64,000 nucleotides of DNA from Isosphaeraceae bacterium (GTDB lineage Bacteria > Planctomycetota > Planctomycetia > Isosphaerales > Isosphaeraceae), in assembly GCA_021324445.1 (NCBI GenBank), contig JAJPJC010000322.1:1-64000 (forward strand), given 5' to 3'. The position numbers and the translations under genes were made by a program. Numbering within the stretch: the stretch's first letter is position 1; every line of letters begins with the position of its first letter. Of the stretch, positions 25,635 through 34,833 are shown one piece after another. The notes below the pieces were generated by a model. That model was not told the origin of the DNA. It worked only from the letters and a program-made list of their open reading frames with translations, and searched no databases.

Positions 25635-28520
25635 TCAATCCACGAACACGAACTCATTGGCCATCAGGAGCGCCTGGGCCAGCGCCCGCCAGGAGTCCGT
25701 TCCCACCGCGGAGCCGGCCAGGAACTCGCGGGCCATCGCAACCTCATCAACGCCTGGCGCTCGGCCATAGATCAGGCGATAGAGCTGATTGACTTTGTCA
25801 TCGGGATCGCGCGCCGCGGCGACCTCGGGGCGGGCGATGAGCGCGCGGGCGGCATCGACCGCGAAGGGGTGGTTCATGAGGAACAGCGCCTGGGGCGCGA
25901 CGGTCGTCTGGTCGCGGCGGGGGCTGGTCGCGTTGGGGTCGGGGAAGTCGAACGTGCGATACAGACCCGGCAGGTTGAGGCGATCAATGAAGCCGTAGAC
26001 GGTCCGGCGGTTGGCACCGGGGCCGGTCAGGCTGGGCATCGGCGGCCCTCCGATCCGGCTGTCGAGCCGGCCGGAGACGGCCAGCAGGGCGTCGCGCGTG
26101 GCCTCGAAGTCGAGCCGGCGGCGGTTCATCCGCCAGTAGAGCGCGTTCTCGGGGTCGACCGCGCGGGCCTCGGCACGGTCGTCGCTCCGCTGCTGATAAA
26201 CCGCCGAGAGCAGGATGCGGCGATGAAGCGCCTTGATCGACCAGCCGTCTTTCAGGAACTGTGCGGCCAGGTGGTCGAGCAACTCCGGATGCGTGGGCGG
26301 CTGGCTCCGCAGGCCGAAGTCGCCCGGGGTGGCGACCAGCGGCGTGCCGAGGTGGTGCATCCAGACCCGGTTGACCAGCGCGCGGGCGGTCAACGGGTTG
26401 TCCCGGCTGGCGATCGCCCGGGCCAGCTCGAGCCGGCCGCTGCCGTCGCGGAACGGCGCGCGCCGGGGGCCGGCCAGGGCGGCGAGGAACCGGCGCGGGA
26501 CGGGTTCGCCCAGGTTGTGGGGATTCCCGCGGAGGAAGACCCGTGGCTCGACCGGCGCCGGCGATTCTTCCAGGCTCATCGCCCGCGCCGGCGCGCCGGG
26601 GCCGCCGGTCAGCCAGGCTTGCACGGCTTTGCGCAGCTCCTGGAGCTTGGCTTGTGAGGGACGGTCGGGCAGCAGCGCCAACTCGCCGAAGGGGTCCATC
26701 GGGACAGCCGGCGGGCTGTCCGCGCCGTGGAAGACCTGGCGTAATGCCTCCAGGGCCGGCAACGGCAACGGACCGGGTTCCCGTCCCTCCAGCGCCGCAC
26801 GCCGCGCAGCGTCTTGCCAGAGCGCCTCGACCGCGTTGAGCACCCGCCCATAGATCCGCGCCACCTCCGCCAACGACCGGGGCGCGCCTTCGGCCAGGGC
26901 CCGCGCCACGACCGGGTTGACCCGAGGGCCGGCGGAGCCGCCGCCCGAGGATCCGCCTGTTGCCGCCGCCGCGAATCGGGCGATGACCTCCGCCGATCGC
27001 GCCGCGAAGTCGTGCTCGGGCAGCGACGCCAGGGCGTGCCACGGGGCGAAGACCGGGTCGCGGTCCCGGCGCGTCCGCGACAGGTAGGACTGCCATCGCA
27101 CCACCATCGCCGGGTTCAGGTCGGTTCCATCGGCGATCAGCATGAAGTCCTCGGTGCTGGGCTGGTCGAGCGCCTGCTGGGCGGCCAGGAGATACTCGCC
27201 GGCGCGCCGTTTGGCCGTCTCGATCAGCTCGCGATGCTTGGCCGTCACGAACTCGGCCAGCCTCCGCTGCCGGACGCCCAGCTCCTGGACGAACTTCTCA
27301 TAGGCCGCGGTGTGCGGCGACGCGGCGGCCTCGGGCGGGATCATCGGCTCGCGGGCACTGGCGAGCACGCCGTAGAGCGAATAATAATCCCGCGTCGGGA
27401 TCGGGTCGAACTTGTGGTCGTGGCAGCGGGCGCAGGTGACGGTCAGGCTCATGAGGCCCCGGCAGACGACGTCGATCCGGTCGTCGATCACGTCGTGGAA
27501 ATTCCCCATGAACCGACCGCCGAGGGTGAGGAATCCCAGGGCCGTCAGGGGGGACTTGTCGCCGCCTGGCCTGGGTGGCAACTGGTCGCCCGCGAGCTGC
27601 TCGACGAGGAACCGATCGTAGGCCAGGTCGCGGTTGAAGGCGGCGATCACGTAGTCGCGGTAGGTATAGGCCCAGTGGAAGTCGGCATCCTGGAAGAAGA
27701 CGTAGCCCTTGGTATCGGCATAACGGGCCACGTCGAGCCAGTATCGCCCCCACCGTTCGCCGTACCGCGGCGAGGCCAGCAGCCGGTCGATCAGCCGCTC
27801 GTAGGCGCCGGGGGACGAATCGGCCTCGAAGGCCGCGACGTCCGCGGGACTCGGCGGCAGCCCGGTAAGGTCGAATGTCGCGCGGCGGATCAAGGTCCGC
27901 CGGTCGGCCGCCGGCGCGGGGACCAGTCCCCGGGCTTCGAGCTTGGCCAGGATGAACCGATCGACGGAGGTCCGCGGCCAGGCGGAATCCTGGACCGCGG
28001 GCGGCGATGCATCCCGGATGGGCCGGAACGCCCAGTGCCGGCGCGCGATCGCGGCGATCGCCGCGTCGGTGGACTCCCCGGGCGTCGTCGCGGCCGATGG
28101 CGGCGCGTCCTCCGGCCAGGGGACGCCCAGGGCGACCCAGGCGGTCAGGTCGGCGATGGCCTGCTGGGGCAGCTTCGCCCGGGGCGGCATCTTGACCGTC
28201 GCGTCGTAGTGGATCGCCGCGACCAGCGGGCTCTCCTCAGGCCGGCCCGGGACCACGACCGGCCCGGCGTCGTTCCCCTTGAGCACGCCCTCCCGCGAGT
28301 CGAGCCGCAGGCCCGATTCCTGCTTCTTCGGGCCATGGCAGCGGATGCAGTGCTCGGCCAGGATCGGCCGAATCCGCGCCTCGAAGAACGCGGCATGCTC
28401 GGTTGAGGCCGAGGTTCTCTGCATACGCGGTTCGGCCTTCGCCGCACCGGTCGCGTCGTCCGCGATTGCGAGCCAGCCGGACAGGCAGAGTCCGGCGGCG
28501 CAGGCGAGGGAGATCCTCAT
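25635..28520 (-). CDS. DUF1549/DUF1553 protein with N-terminal cytochrome c-like domain
   Basis: A 961-residue exported protein. Signal peptide MRISLACAAGLCLSGWLAIA; cytochrome c-like domain with HCIRCHGPKKQESGLRLDSR and KMPPRAKLP; DUF1549 with TSVDRFILAKLEARGL and VTCARCHDHKFDPIP (second C-x2-CH); DUF1553 with ARAIASRDNPLTARALVNRVWMHHLG, RRRLDFEATRDALLAVSGRLD, and SPRRDQTTVAPQALFLMNHPF. It lacks the large galactose-binding-like insert of the protein at 17902. It is divergent from, rather than co-directional with, its DUF1501 neighbour at 28802; the 281-base gap presumably holds both promoters. Confidence 0.9.
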   Translation of the reverse strand: MRISLACAAGLCLSGWLAIADDATGAAKAEPRMQRTSASTEHAAFFEARIRPILAEHCIRCHGPKKQESGLRLDSREGVLKGNDAGPVVVPGRPEESPLVAAIHYDATVKMPPRAKLPQQAIADLTAWVALGVPWPEDAPPSAATTPGESTDAAIAAIARRHWAFRPIRDASPPAVQDSAWPRTSVDRFILAKLEARGLVPAPAADRRTLIRRATFDLTGLPPSPADVAAFEADSSPGAYERLIDRLLASPRYGERWGRYWLDVARYADTKGYVFFQDADFHWAYTYRDYVIAAFNRDLAYDRFLVEQLAGDQLPPRPGGDKSPLTALGFLTLGGRFMGNFHDVIDDRIDVVCRGLMSLTVTCARCHDHKFDPIPTRDYYSLYGVLASAREPMIPPEAAASPHTAAYEKFVQELGVRQRRLAEFVTAKHRELIETAKRRAGEYLLAAQQALDQPSTEDFMLIADGTDLNPAMVVRWQSYLSRTRRDRDPVFAPWHALASLPEHDFAARSAEVIARFAAAATGGSSGGGSAGPRVNPVVARALAEGAPRSLAEVARIYGRVLNAVEALWQDAARRAALEGREPGPLPLPALEALRQVFHGADSPPAVPMDPFGELALLPDRPSQAKLQELRKAVQAWLTGGPGAPARAMSLEESPAPVEPRVFLRGNPHNLGEPVPRRFLAALAGPRRAPFRDGSGRLELARAIASRDNPLTARALVNRVWMHHLGTPLVATPGDFGLRSQPPTHPELLDHLAAQFLKDGWSIKALHRRILLSAVYQQRSDDRAEARAVDPENALYWRMNRRRLDFEATRDALLAVSGRLDSRIGGPPMPSLTGPGANRRTVYGFIDRLNLPGLYRTFDFPDPNATSPRRDQTTVAPQALFLMNHPFAVDAARALIARPEVAAARDPDDKVNQLYRLIYGRAPGVDEVAMAREFLAGSAVGTDSWRALAQALLMANEFVFVD

Positions 28521-28801
28521 GCCCGTGGTTCCTCGATCGGTCCGATTCCGGCTCAGGGTCGTGTCGTGTCGAGGGAGGGTGACCGGATGCCGGGAGCAGC
28601 CCGGAGCGGGCCGCCGGTCCGACGGAATCGGGGGATGGCCGGCTCGGCCCCAACCTTTTAGAATTCTATCCGGTCCCGCTACCTGCCGCCAACGCTCGGC
28701 TCACGAGTCGGCGGCACGATCGTAAGGGGTCCACCCAGAGGTGACCATGTGGGGTGTCAGCAGTCCGGAAGAACCACGACCAGGTGAATGGGAGTTCCTC
28801 C

Positions 28802-30256
28802 ATGTGGACTGATCCGCTCAATTCGAGCCGCCGTGCCTTCCTGGCGAACTCCGCGTTCGGAGTCGGGGCATTCGCGCTGGCGCACCTGCTGCGCCAGGAG
28901 GGGCTGCTCGCCGAGACCGAGACGCCCAGGAAGCCCGGCGAGAACTTGCCGATGGACCTCAAGCCGAAGCCGCCCCACTATGCCCCGAGGGCGACGGCGA
29001 TGATCTCGCTGTTCATGCATGGCGGGCCGTCGCACGTCGACCTGCTGGACCCCAAGCCCGAGCTGTCCAGGTACCACGGCACCGAGTACGGGGGTGACGT
29101 CGTCTACAGCTTCGTCAACCGGGCGAACAAGAAACTCCTGGGCTCGCCGTGGAAGTTCGCCCGGCACGGCGCGTGTGGCACGGCAGTTTCGGAGCTACTC
29201 CCGTCGATCGCCGGCATCGTCGACGACATCTGTGTCATCCGCTCGATGCACACGGGTCACAATGGTCACGAGGTCTCGATCCGATACTTCCACGGGGGCG
29301 TTGCCGGCATCACGGGCCGGCCGACGATGGGGAGCTGGCTCGTCTACGGCTTGGGCAGTCCGTCGCAGGAGCTGCCGGCCTACATGGTGCTCTCCGATCC
29401 CAGCGGCCTGCCGGTCGACGGCACGCTCAACTGGTCGAGCGGATTCATGCCGCCGTTGTATCAAGGGACGGTGCTGCGGCCGGAGGAACCGCGGATCCTC
29501 AACCTCGACCCGCCGCCCCACCTGCGCGGGCGCTTGCAAGCGCAGAACCTGGCGTTCCTGGATCGGCTCAACCGGCGGCACCTGGCACAGCACCCGGGCG
29601 AGGCCGACCTCGAGGCCCGGATCCAGAGCTACGAGCTGGCCGCGGCCATGCAGACGGCCGCGAAGGAGGCCCTGGACGTCGCGAACGAACCCGCATCGAT
29701 CCGGCGGCTGTATGGGCTGGACGAGGATGCCACGCGGGAATACGGCACGCGCTGCCTGATCGCCCGGCGGCTGGTCGAGCGCGGGGTCCGGTTCGTCCAG
29801 CTCTTCCTGGGCGGCCAGCCGTGGGACAACCACAGCTCGATCCGCACGACCCTACCGCAGATCTGCCGCCGGACTGACCGGCCGGCGGCCGCCCTGGTGA
29901 CCGACCTGAAGCAGCGCGGACTGCTCGAGACGACGATCGTCCACTGGGGCGGCGAGATCGGCCGGCTCCCCGTCAGCGAGGGGAACCTGGACGACAGCGC
30001 CGGCCGCGATCACAACGGCCAGGGCTTCTCGATCTGGCTGGCCGGCGGCGGGATCAAGCCGGGCATGACCTTCGGCGCGACCGACGAGGTCGGTCACCGG
30101 GCCGCCGAGAACGTCGTCACGCCCAACGACTACCAGGCGACGCTCCTCCACCTCTTCGGCCTGGATCACAACCGCCTGGTCTACCACGCCAACGGTCGCG
30201 AACAACGCCTGACCGACGGGCGCCCGGCGCGCGTCGTACGGGAGATCCTTACATGA
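28802..30256 (+). CDS. DUF1501 protein (twin-arginine signal)
   Basis: A 484-residue DUF1501 protein. A Tat-like signal opens the sequence (SSRRAFLANSAFGVGAFALAHLL). Motifs: AMISLFMHGGPSHVDLLDPKP, CGTAVSELLPSIAGIVDDICVIRSMHTGHNGHE, GRPTMGSWLVYGLGS, IVHWGGEIGRLPVSE (GE in place of the usual GEFGR), GRDHNGQGFSIWLAGGGIKPG and FGATDEVGHRAAENV. The start at 28802 precedes the signal by a normal distance. It is the divergent partner of the DUF1549 gene at 25635 and converges with the GH2 gene. Confidence 0.92.
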   Translation: MWTDPLNSSRRAFLANSAFGVGAFALAHLLRQEGLLAETETPRKPGENLPMDLKPKPPHYAPRATAMISLFMHGGPSHVDLLDPKPELSRYHGTEYGGDVVYSFVNRANKKLLGSPWKFARHGACGTAVSELLPSIAGIVDDICVIRSMHTGHNGHEVSIRYFHGGVAGITGRPTMGSWLVYGLGSPSQELPAYMVLSDPSGLPVDGTLNWSSGFMPPLYQGTVLRPEEPRILNLDPPPHLRGRLQAQNLAFLDRLNRRHLAQHPGEADLEARIQSYELAAAMQTAAKEALDVANEPASIRRLYGLDEDATREYGTRCLIARRLVERGVRFVQLFLGGQPWDNHSSIRTTLPQICRRTDRPAAALVTDLKQRGLLETTIVHWGGEIGRLPVSEGNLDDSAGRDHNGQGFSIWLAGGGIKPGMTFGATDEVGHRAAENVVTPNDYQATLLHLFGLDHNRLVYHANGREQRLTDGRPARVVREILT

Positions 30257-30293
30257 ATCGGAGAGAACCGTCTTCTCAGCGATCGCCAGCAGT

Positions 30294-33164
30294 TCAACGG
30301 CGCACGCGACCGACGCGGAAACTGGCTGAATTCGTCGCGCCTTGCGCGAGCGTACAATAGAGATCCGGCACCACGTTGCTGCTGATATCGCGGGGCGGGG
30401 CACAGACCTTGTTGACCACAAGCTGGATGGTCCCGTCGGCGTTGATCCCGCCGCGGCAATGGTGGCGCGCCCCCGGCGCGAACGTCACCGCCAGGCCCTG
30501 GCCGGAGGCGTCCGTGAGCGTCGCCCAGTCGCAGTTGTACTTGGTCGAGTTGAAGTCGAACGCGTCCGGCCGGCTCAGCTTGCTGACGTCGACGTCCGCC
30601 GAGTCGGGCGTCGCCGTCCCGGCCGGCCGGCCGATGTGCGTCGAGGGGTACCACGACCAGTGTGTCTGGTGGTGCCAGGAGAAATGGTCGTTGGCCCTGG
30701 GCATGGTGAAGATCCAGCCGAGCTCCTGAATGTCGGTCGGCGCGCCGTTGGGGCCGTTGGGTTTGCTCCAGTCGAGCCGGTACGCGAATCGTCCACCGGC
30801 GAAATCGGTATGGATGTGACCGACCGTCCGGTCGTTGCGGTCGCTCTCGACGAGGTCGGCGTCCATCACGGTCACATCCGCCAGCGGCATCGCGTAAAGT
30901 GCCGCGTCATCGGACACCGGCGTGCTGGGTCCGCCACCCTTGCGGGTCGTGATGTTGACCAGCTTCACCGGATGACGGAACGCCCAGCGCCAGCCGACGT
31001 GATTGCGGCCGTAGGTCACGGGCGTGAGGTTGAAGCGCGGGAAGTTCACGCCCGCGAGGCCGGCGGTGTCGATCCGGGGCGTCGTGTCCGGCTCGGGCTT
31101 GAGGCGCAGCAGGTAGGTGACGATGTCGGTCCCGTCCGCGTGAGCGAAATCGAGCCGCAGGGCATCGGCTTTCGTCAGGGCAGCGGTCGGCAGACCGATC
31201 GTAAGGTCGCGGTTCGTGCGCGGCGGCAGCGCGAGCCGCGCCACCTCGGACGTCAACTCGGTCTCCCCCGCCATCAGGTGCCACGTCGACTTCAGCTCGG
31301 ACAGGTCGGTGAAGGAGAACCGATTCGTCGCGTGAATGGTGACCGAGGCCGCGCCCACGACCGGCTGAAGGTCGACCGCCACCGGCGCGCAGGCCATCTT
31401 CACGTGGTACAGCGAGGCGCGCGGGTTGCGGAAGCCGTCGCACTGGCCTTTCACTTTCACCAGGTTGATGCCACTGCGCGGGAACAGATCGTAGAGCTTC
31501 TTCGGAAACTGATCGGCGACGGCCCGGTCCTGCCATTCCCAGAGGAACGATCCGGGCACGTGATCGTCCTGCCACACCTCCCGCCACGTGCGGTCGATGA
31601 CGTGGGCCCACAGGTCGAGGCAGCCGTAGTCGGCGCCGTTGCGGACCTCCCAGTCGTTGGGGTTTTCCAGGAACGTGAGCGGGTACTTGTGCCGGCGCGG
31701 CTCGCGGTTGAGCTGGGCGATCCTGGCCGGCGGGGTGTAGTGGAGGTCGTCCAGCTCGACGCCGTACTGATCGGCCCTGCGCCAGGAGACCAGGCGCGGG
31801 CGCGTGTCGTCCAGCGCCCCGATCGCGTCGGCGGCGACCTGGTTGCCGTGCCCTTCACGGTTCTCGTTGCCGACGGCCCAGATGACGACCGACGGATGGT
31901 TCTTGTCGCGGCGGACCATTTCGCGCGCGTGCTGCGCGAACGCGGGCCAGAGTGTCTCATCCGTCGGGTTGCACCAGCCGGCCGACACCTCGTCCACCAC
32001 GTACATCCCCAGCTCGTCGCACAGGTCGTAGAACCTCGCGCCGTAAGGGTAATGGCTCGTGCGGATGGCGTTGATGTTCGCCCACTTCATCAAGGTGATG
32101 TCCTTGCGCCAGACGTCTTCGTTGATCGCGGTGCCGAGCGTGGGATACACCTCGTGCCGGCACATGCCGGTGAATTTCACCGGGACGTGGTTGATCCGCA
32201 GCACGCCATCCTGGATCGAGATCTCGCGCACGCCGATGCGGCGGCTGACGCGCTCGATCGACCGGCCGCTTGCGTCGATCAGATCGATGTCGAGGCGATA
32301 GAGGTTCGGATGCTCGGCCGACCAGAGCCTGGGGTGATCGAGCGTCTGCACCAGCTCGACCTTGCCGTCGGCGCCAAGGTCCTGTGCTACGACCTCCCGG
32401 CCTTCCAGCCGCATGGTCGCCTTCACACCGCTGGCCGATGTCACCGCCAGGCGGGCACGCAGCTCCGCGTTTCCGCCGTCCAGCACCCTCGTGCGGACGT
32501 ACACATCCTCCAGATGTGTGGTCGGGACGGAAAAGAGGGTGACCGGCCGGTGGATCCCGCCCAGGAAGAAGAAGTCGCCGGTATCCAGGTCGACTGCCTT
32601 CGTGTTCTTGACGACGCGAACCGCCAGCAGGTTTTTCTGGCCGAACTTCACCCGCGGCGTGAGGTCCGCCTGGAATGCGGTATTCCCACCCTGGTGGAAA
32701 TTCGCGCGGCCTTCGCTGGGCTCGTCGACCTCGACCGGCGCGCCGTTGAGATACACCTCCGCCCCGTTCTGCACGCCGTCGAAATGGATCTTGACCATTC
32801 GCCCCGTCCACGCCGCCGGCACGTCGAACTCCAGGCGGTAGAGGCCGATCGCGTTGTCGGGCTGGTTGTACGTCGCCGCGGAGAAGCCGGCGATCTCCCA
32901 GTTGCCCGGCACGGTCAGGAGTTTCCACGAGCCGTCTTCCTGGTAGTCGAGCCTCTGGAACGGCTCGGGATTCGCCGGGAGGACGATCGGCCGTGGCCCG
33001 CCGCCGATCGAGCCATGCTCGGGCTCGTCCCCCTTCTGCTCGAGCTTGAAATGCCATCGCCCGTCGAGCGAGTGGACGAAGGTTTCGTCGGAGGGGATGA
33101 CGCTCGTCGCTGCGGCGAAGGGGACTAACAGCAGGCAGGCGAGCGCCGCGAAGAGTCCGCGCAT
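30294..33164 (-). CDS. glycoside hydrolase family 2 protein (beta-galactosidase-like)
   Basis: A 956-residue exported GH2 enzyme. Signal peptide MRGLFAALACLLLVPFAAA at the chosen start 33164. A sugar-binding jelly roll (WKLLTVPGNWEIAGFS; GRMVKIHFDGVQNGAEVYLNG), an immunoglobulin-like domain, and the TIM barrel follow. The barrel has MCRHEVYPTLGTAINEDVWR, NAIRTSHYPYGARFYDLCDE and the acid/base region WAVGNENREG (Glu434). LTFLENPNDWE probably carries the nucleophile, and GSFLWEWQDRAV the conserved Trp. A C-terminal beta-sandwich resembles the long beta-galactosidase tail. The terminal sugar cleaved cannot be told from sequence. It lies among DUF1501/DUF1549 genes. Confidence 0.88.
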   Translation of the reverse strand: MRGLFAALACLLLVPFAAATSVIPSDETFVHSLDGRWHFKLEQKGDEPEHGSIGGGPRPIVLPANPEPFQRLDYQEDGSWKLLTVPGNWEIAGFSAATYNQPDNAIGLYRLEFDVPAAWTGRMVKIHFDGVQNGAEVYLNGAPVEVDEPSEGRANFHQGGNTAFQADLTPRVKFGQKNLLAVRVVKNTKAVDLDTGDFFFLGGIHRPVTLFSVPTTHLEDVYVRTRVLDGGNAELRARLAVTSASGVKATMRLEGREVVAQDLGADGKVELVQTLDHPRLWSAEHPNLYRLDIDLIDASGRSIERVSRRIGVREISIQDGVLRINHVPVKFTGMCRHEVYPTLGTAINEDVWRKDITLMKWANINAIRTSHYPYGARFYDLCDELGMYVVDEVSAGWCNPTDETLWPAFAQHAREMVRRDKNHPSVVIWAVGNENREGHGNQVAADAIGALDDTRPRLVSWRRADQYGVELDDLHYTPPARIAQLNREPRRHKYPLTFLENPNDWEVRNGADYGCLDLWAHVIDRTWREVWQDDHVPGSFLWEWQDRAVADQFPKKLYDLFPRSGINLVKVKGQCDGFRNPRASLYHVKMACAPVAVDLQPVVGAASVTIHATNRFSFTDLSELKSTWHLMAGETELTSEVARLALPPRTNRDLTIGLPTAALTKADALRLDFAHADGTDIVTYLLRLKPEPDTTPRIDTAGLAGVNFPRFNLTPVTYGRNHVGWRWAFRHPVKLVNITTRKGGGPSTPVSDDAALYAMPLADVTVMDADLVESDRNDRTVGHIHTDFAGGRFAYRLDWSKPNGPNGAPTDIQELGWIFTMPRANDHFSWHHQTHWSWYPSTHIGRPAGTATPDSADVDVSKLSRPDAFDFNSTKYNCDWATLTDASGQGLAVTFAPGARHHCRGGINADGTIQLVVNKVCAPPRDISSNVVPDLYCTLAQGATNSASFRVGRVRR

Positions 33165-33368
33165 CAGGAGCGACTCCTTCCCAGGTGGGCAGTGATCTCT
33201 CTCCGGCGTACACCAGGCATCCCGCACGCACGCTCGCAACTCCCGCAGGCGGGGGAGGAGGGGGTTCGCGGGCCGGCCCTTGGGGAACTATCTTACCCCG
33301 GCAAGGAAGTTCCGCATACGACCCAAACGAACCCGACCGCCCAGGGAGGGAATCACCACCGATTGCGG

Positions 33369-34580
33369 TCAGAGATTGAGGAACGGCACCGGCAGGAGGA
33401 ACGCGTGCTGTTCGTACAGGCTGGCGACGCCGCCCCAGGAGGTGTACTGAGAGAGGAACACAATGAGGACGTAAAAGGCGGCGACGGGGATGATGGCGAG
33501 TCGGCCCAGGAGGCGGAAGAACCAATGGCTGGGACGGTCGCGGCGGCCCGAGCGGGCATAAGCCCAGCCGATCAGGAGCCGCGCCGGGGCGAGAAAGACC
33601 ACGAAGACCAGGCTGGGGAGCCAGGCCGCCTCGCGCGGGATCATCTCGATCTTCAGCAGGTAGAGGGGGATGGACGCCACGAGCAGAACCATCAGCGAGA
33701 AGGCGAAGGCCCAGGGGGCGCGCCGGAACCGCTCCCGGATCGCCCGGCGCGAGAACAGGGCCGCGGCTCGCCCCTCAACCGCGTACCGCACCTGGAGGAA
33801 CGGCAGGAAGGGGACGACACTCGCCAGGATCAGCGCCCCGAGGAAACCCAGCAGGGGCACCCGTCCGCCAGCCGAGATCAGGACCGCCGGGACGATCAGC
33901 CAGGCGAGCGTGCCGAGGAACCCGATCAGCCCGAGGCGGAAATAGTGCGGCAGGCGGAGCGCCGCCAGAAAGGCCCAGAGCCCGTCGCGCGCCTCGGCGT
34001 AGAGGCTTCCCTCCCGTAGGCGCCGGACCAGCCAGAAGGGATGACCGAATGGCCAGAGGAAGTGTCGCAGCCGGCCGCCGCGGGCACAGGCCGCCAGGAC
34101 ATGAAACAGCGTGAGCCCCACCACCGCGACCAGCGCGATGCGCCAGCCTCGGGCTGCCGGCCCGCCCGGGTCGATCAGCTCGGCAGATTGGGCCAGGGTC
34201 CCGATCACCCAGGCGGGGACCGTCGCCAGCCAGATCCCCGCCGCCAGGCCCCCGACTCGCGCCGCGCGGCGCACGCCGATGAACCCGTCCCGCAGCCGGC
34301 CCGTCCGCGCCACCCGGGCCGAAGATTCCAGGAAATAACCCAGGCTGAGGAACTGGACGATCGGCAAGGCCGCCAGGGTCGATAACCCAACCAGGAGCGA
34401 CGCCAGGCCGAAGAGCCATTCGGCCGCGGAGAGCAGCCCCCGTGCAACCCGGCCGACCAGCCGCGACAGAAACGCCCCGCGGCGGCGCGGTGGCGCAAGC
34501 TCGGGCGCGGCCGCGACATCGGGAGCGGTCGCAACCTCATCCTCTTCCCAGGCGCTTTCCAGGATCGTGGTGTCCTGCAT
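33369..34580 (-). CDS. polytopic membrane protein, unknown function
   Basis: A 403-residue membrane protein not assigned to a family. A soluble N-terminus rich in Ala/Pro/Glu (about 1-35) precedes eight or nine hydrophobic segments, for example WLFGLASLLVGLSTLAALPI, IALVAVVGLTLFHVLAAC, LGLIGFLGTLAWLIVPAVLI, VPLLGFLGALILASVVPFLPF, AFAFSLMVLLVASIPLYLL and LAIIPVAAFYVLIVFLSQY. Between them are basic loops (RRAIRERFRRAPW). It resembles planctomycete DUF4013-like hypothetical proteins only in general layout. It is upstream of, and on the same strand as, the GH2 gene, at a distance of about 200 bases. Confidence 0.7.
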   Translation of the reverse strand: MQDTTILESAWEEDEVATAPDVAAAPELAPPRRRGAFLSRLVGRVARGLLSAAEWLFGLASLLVGLSTLAALPIVQFLSLGYFLESSARVARTGRLRDGFIGVRRAARVGGLAAGIWLATVPAWVIGTLAQSAELIDPGGPAARGWRIALVAVVGLTLFHVLAACARGGRLRHFLWPFGHPFWLVRRLREGSLYAEARDGLWAFLAALRLPHYFRLGLIGFLGTLAWLIVPAVLISAGGRVPLLGFLGALILASVVPFLPFLQVRYAVEGRAAALFSRRAIRERFRRAPWAFAFSLMVLLVASIPLYLLKIEMIPREAAWLPSLVFVVFLAPARLLIGWAYARSGRRDRPSHWFFRLLGRLAIIPVAAFYVLIVFLSQYTSWGGVASLYEQHAFLLPVPFLNL

Positions 34581-34749
34581 ACCCGTTGCTACCCGGGGTG
34601 AACCTCACGGGTTTCATCCTGAGGGCGCCGCGCCGTCGAGCTGGACCTGGCCTTCCCGGCCGACCCGTTCGCACCCTGAGGTTTCGTTGGCCCGCCCGGC
34701 TGATCGAAACCCGCTGGTGCCCCACCGGGTATACTACGCTGGCACGAAA

Positions 34750-34804
34750 GTCGGTCGGGCTTCAGCCTGACAAAATCGGAACGTCAGGCTGAAGCCTGAC
34801 CTAC
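34750..34804. repeat. double TCAGGCT...AGCCTGA palindrome
   Basis: Two palindromic units, GTCGGGCTTCAGCCTGAC-like (34754-34771) and GTCAGGCTGAAGCCTGAC (34783-34800) ending in CTAC, belong to the same family as 6506-6566 and 54621-54642. The element lies 30 bases before a DUF1549 gene. Confidence 0.85.
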
Positions 34805-34833
34805 GATCGGACCGGAGTCGGTGGAGGGCTGCC

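Noticed and set aside
30342-33128. 928-codon open frame antisense to the GH2 gene
   Set aside because: Same reason: GC-driven open antisense frame without motifs, while the minus strand carries a complete GH2 enzyme.
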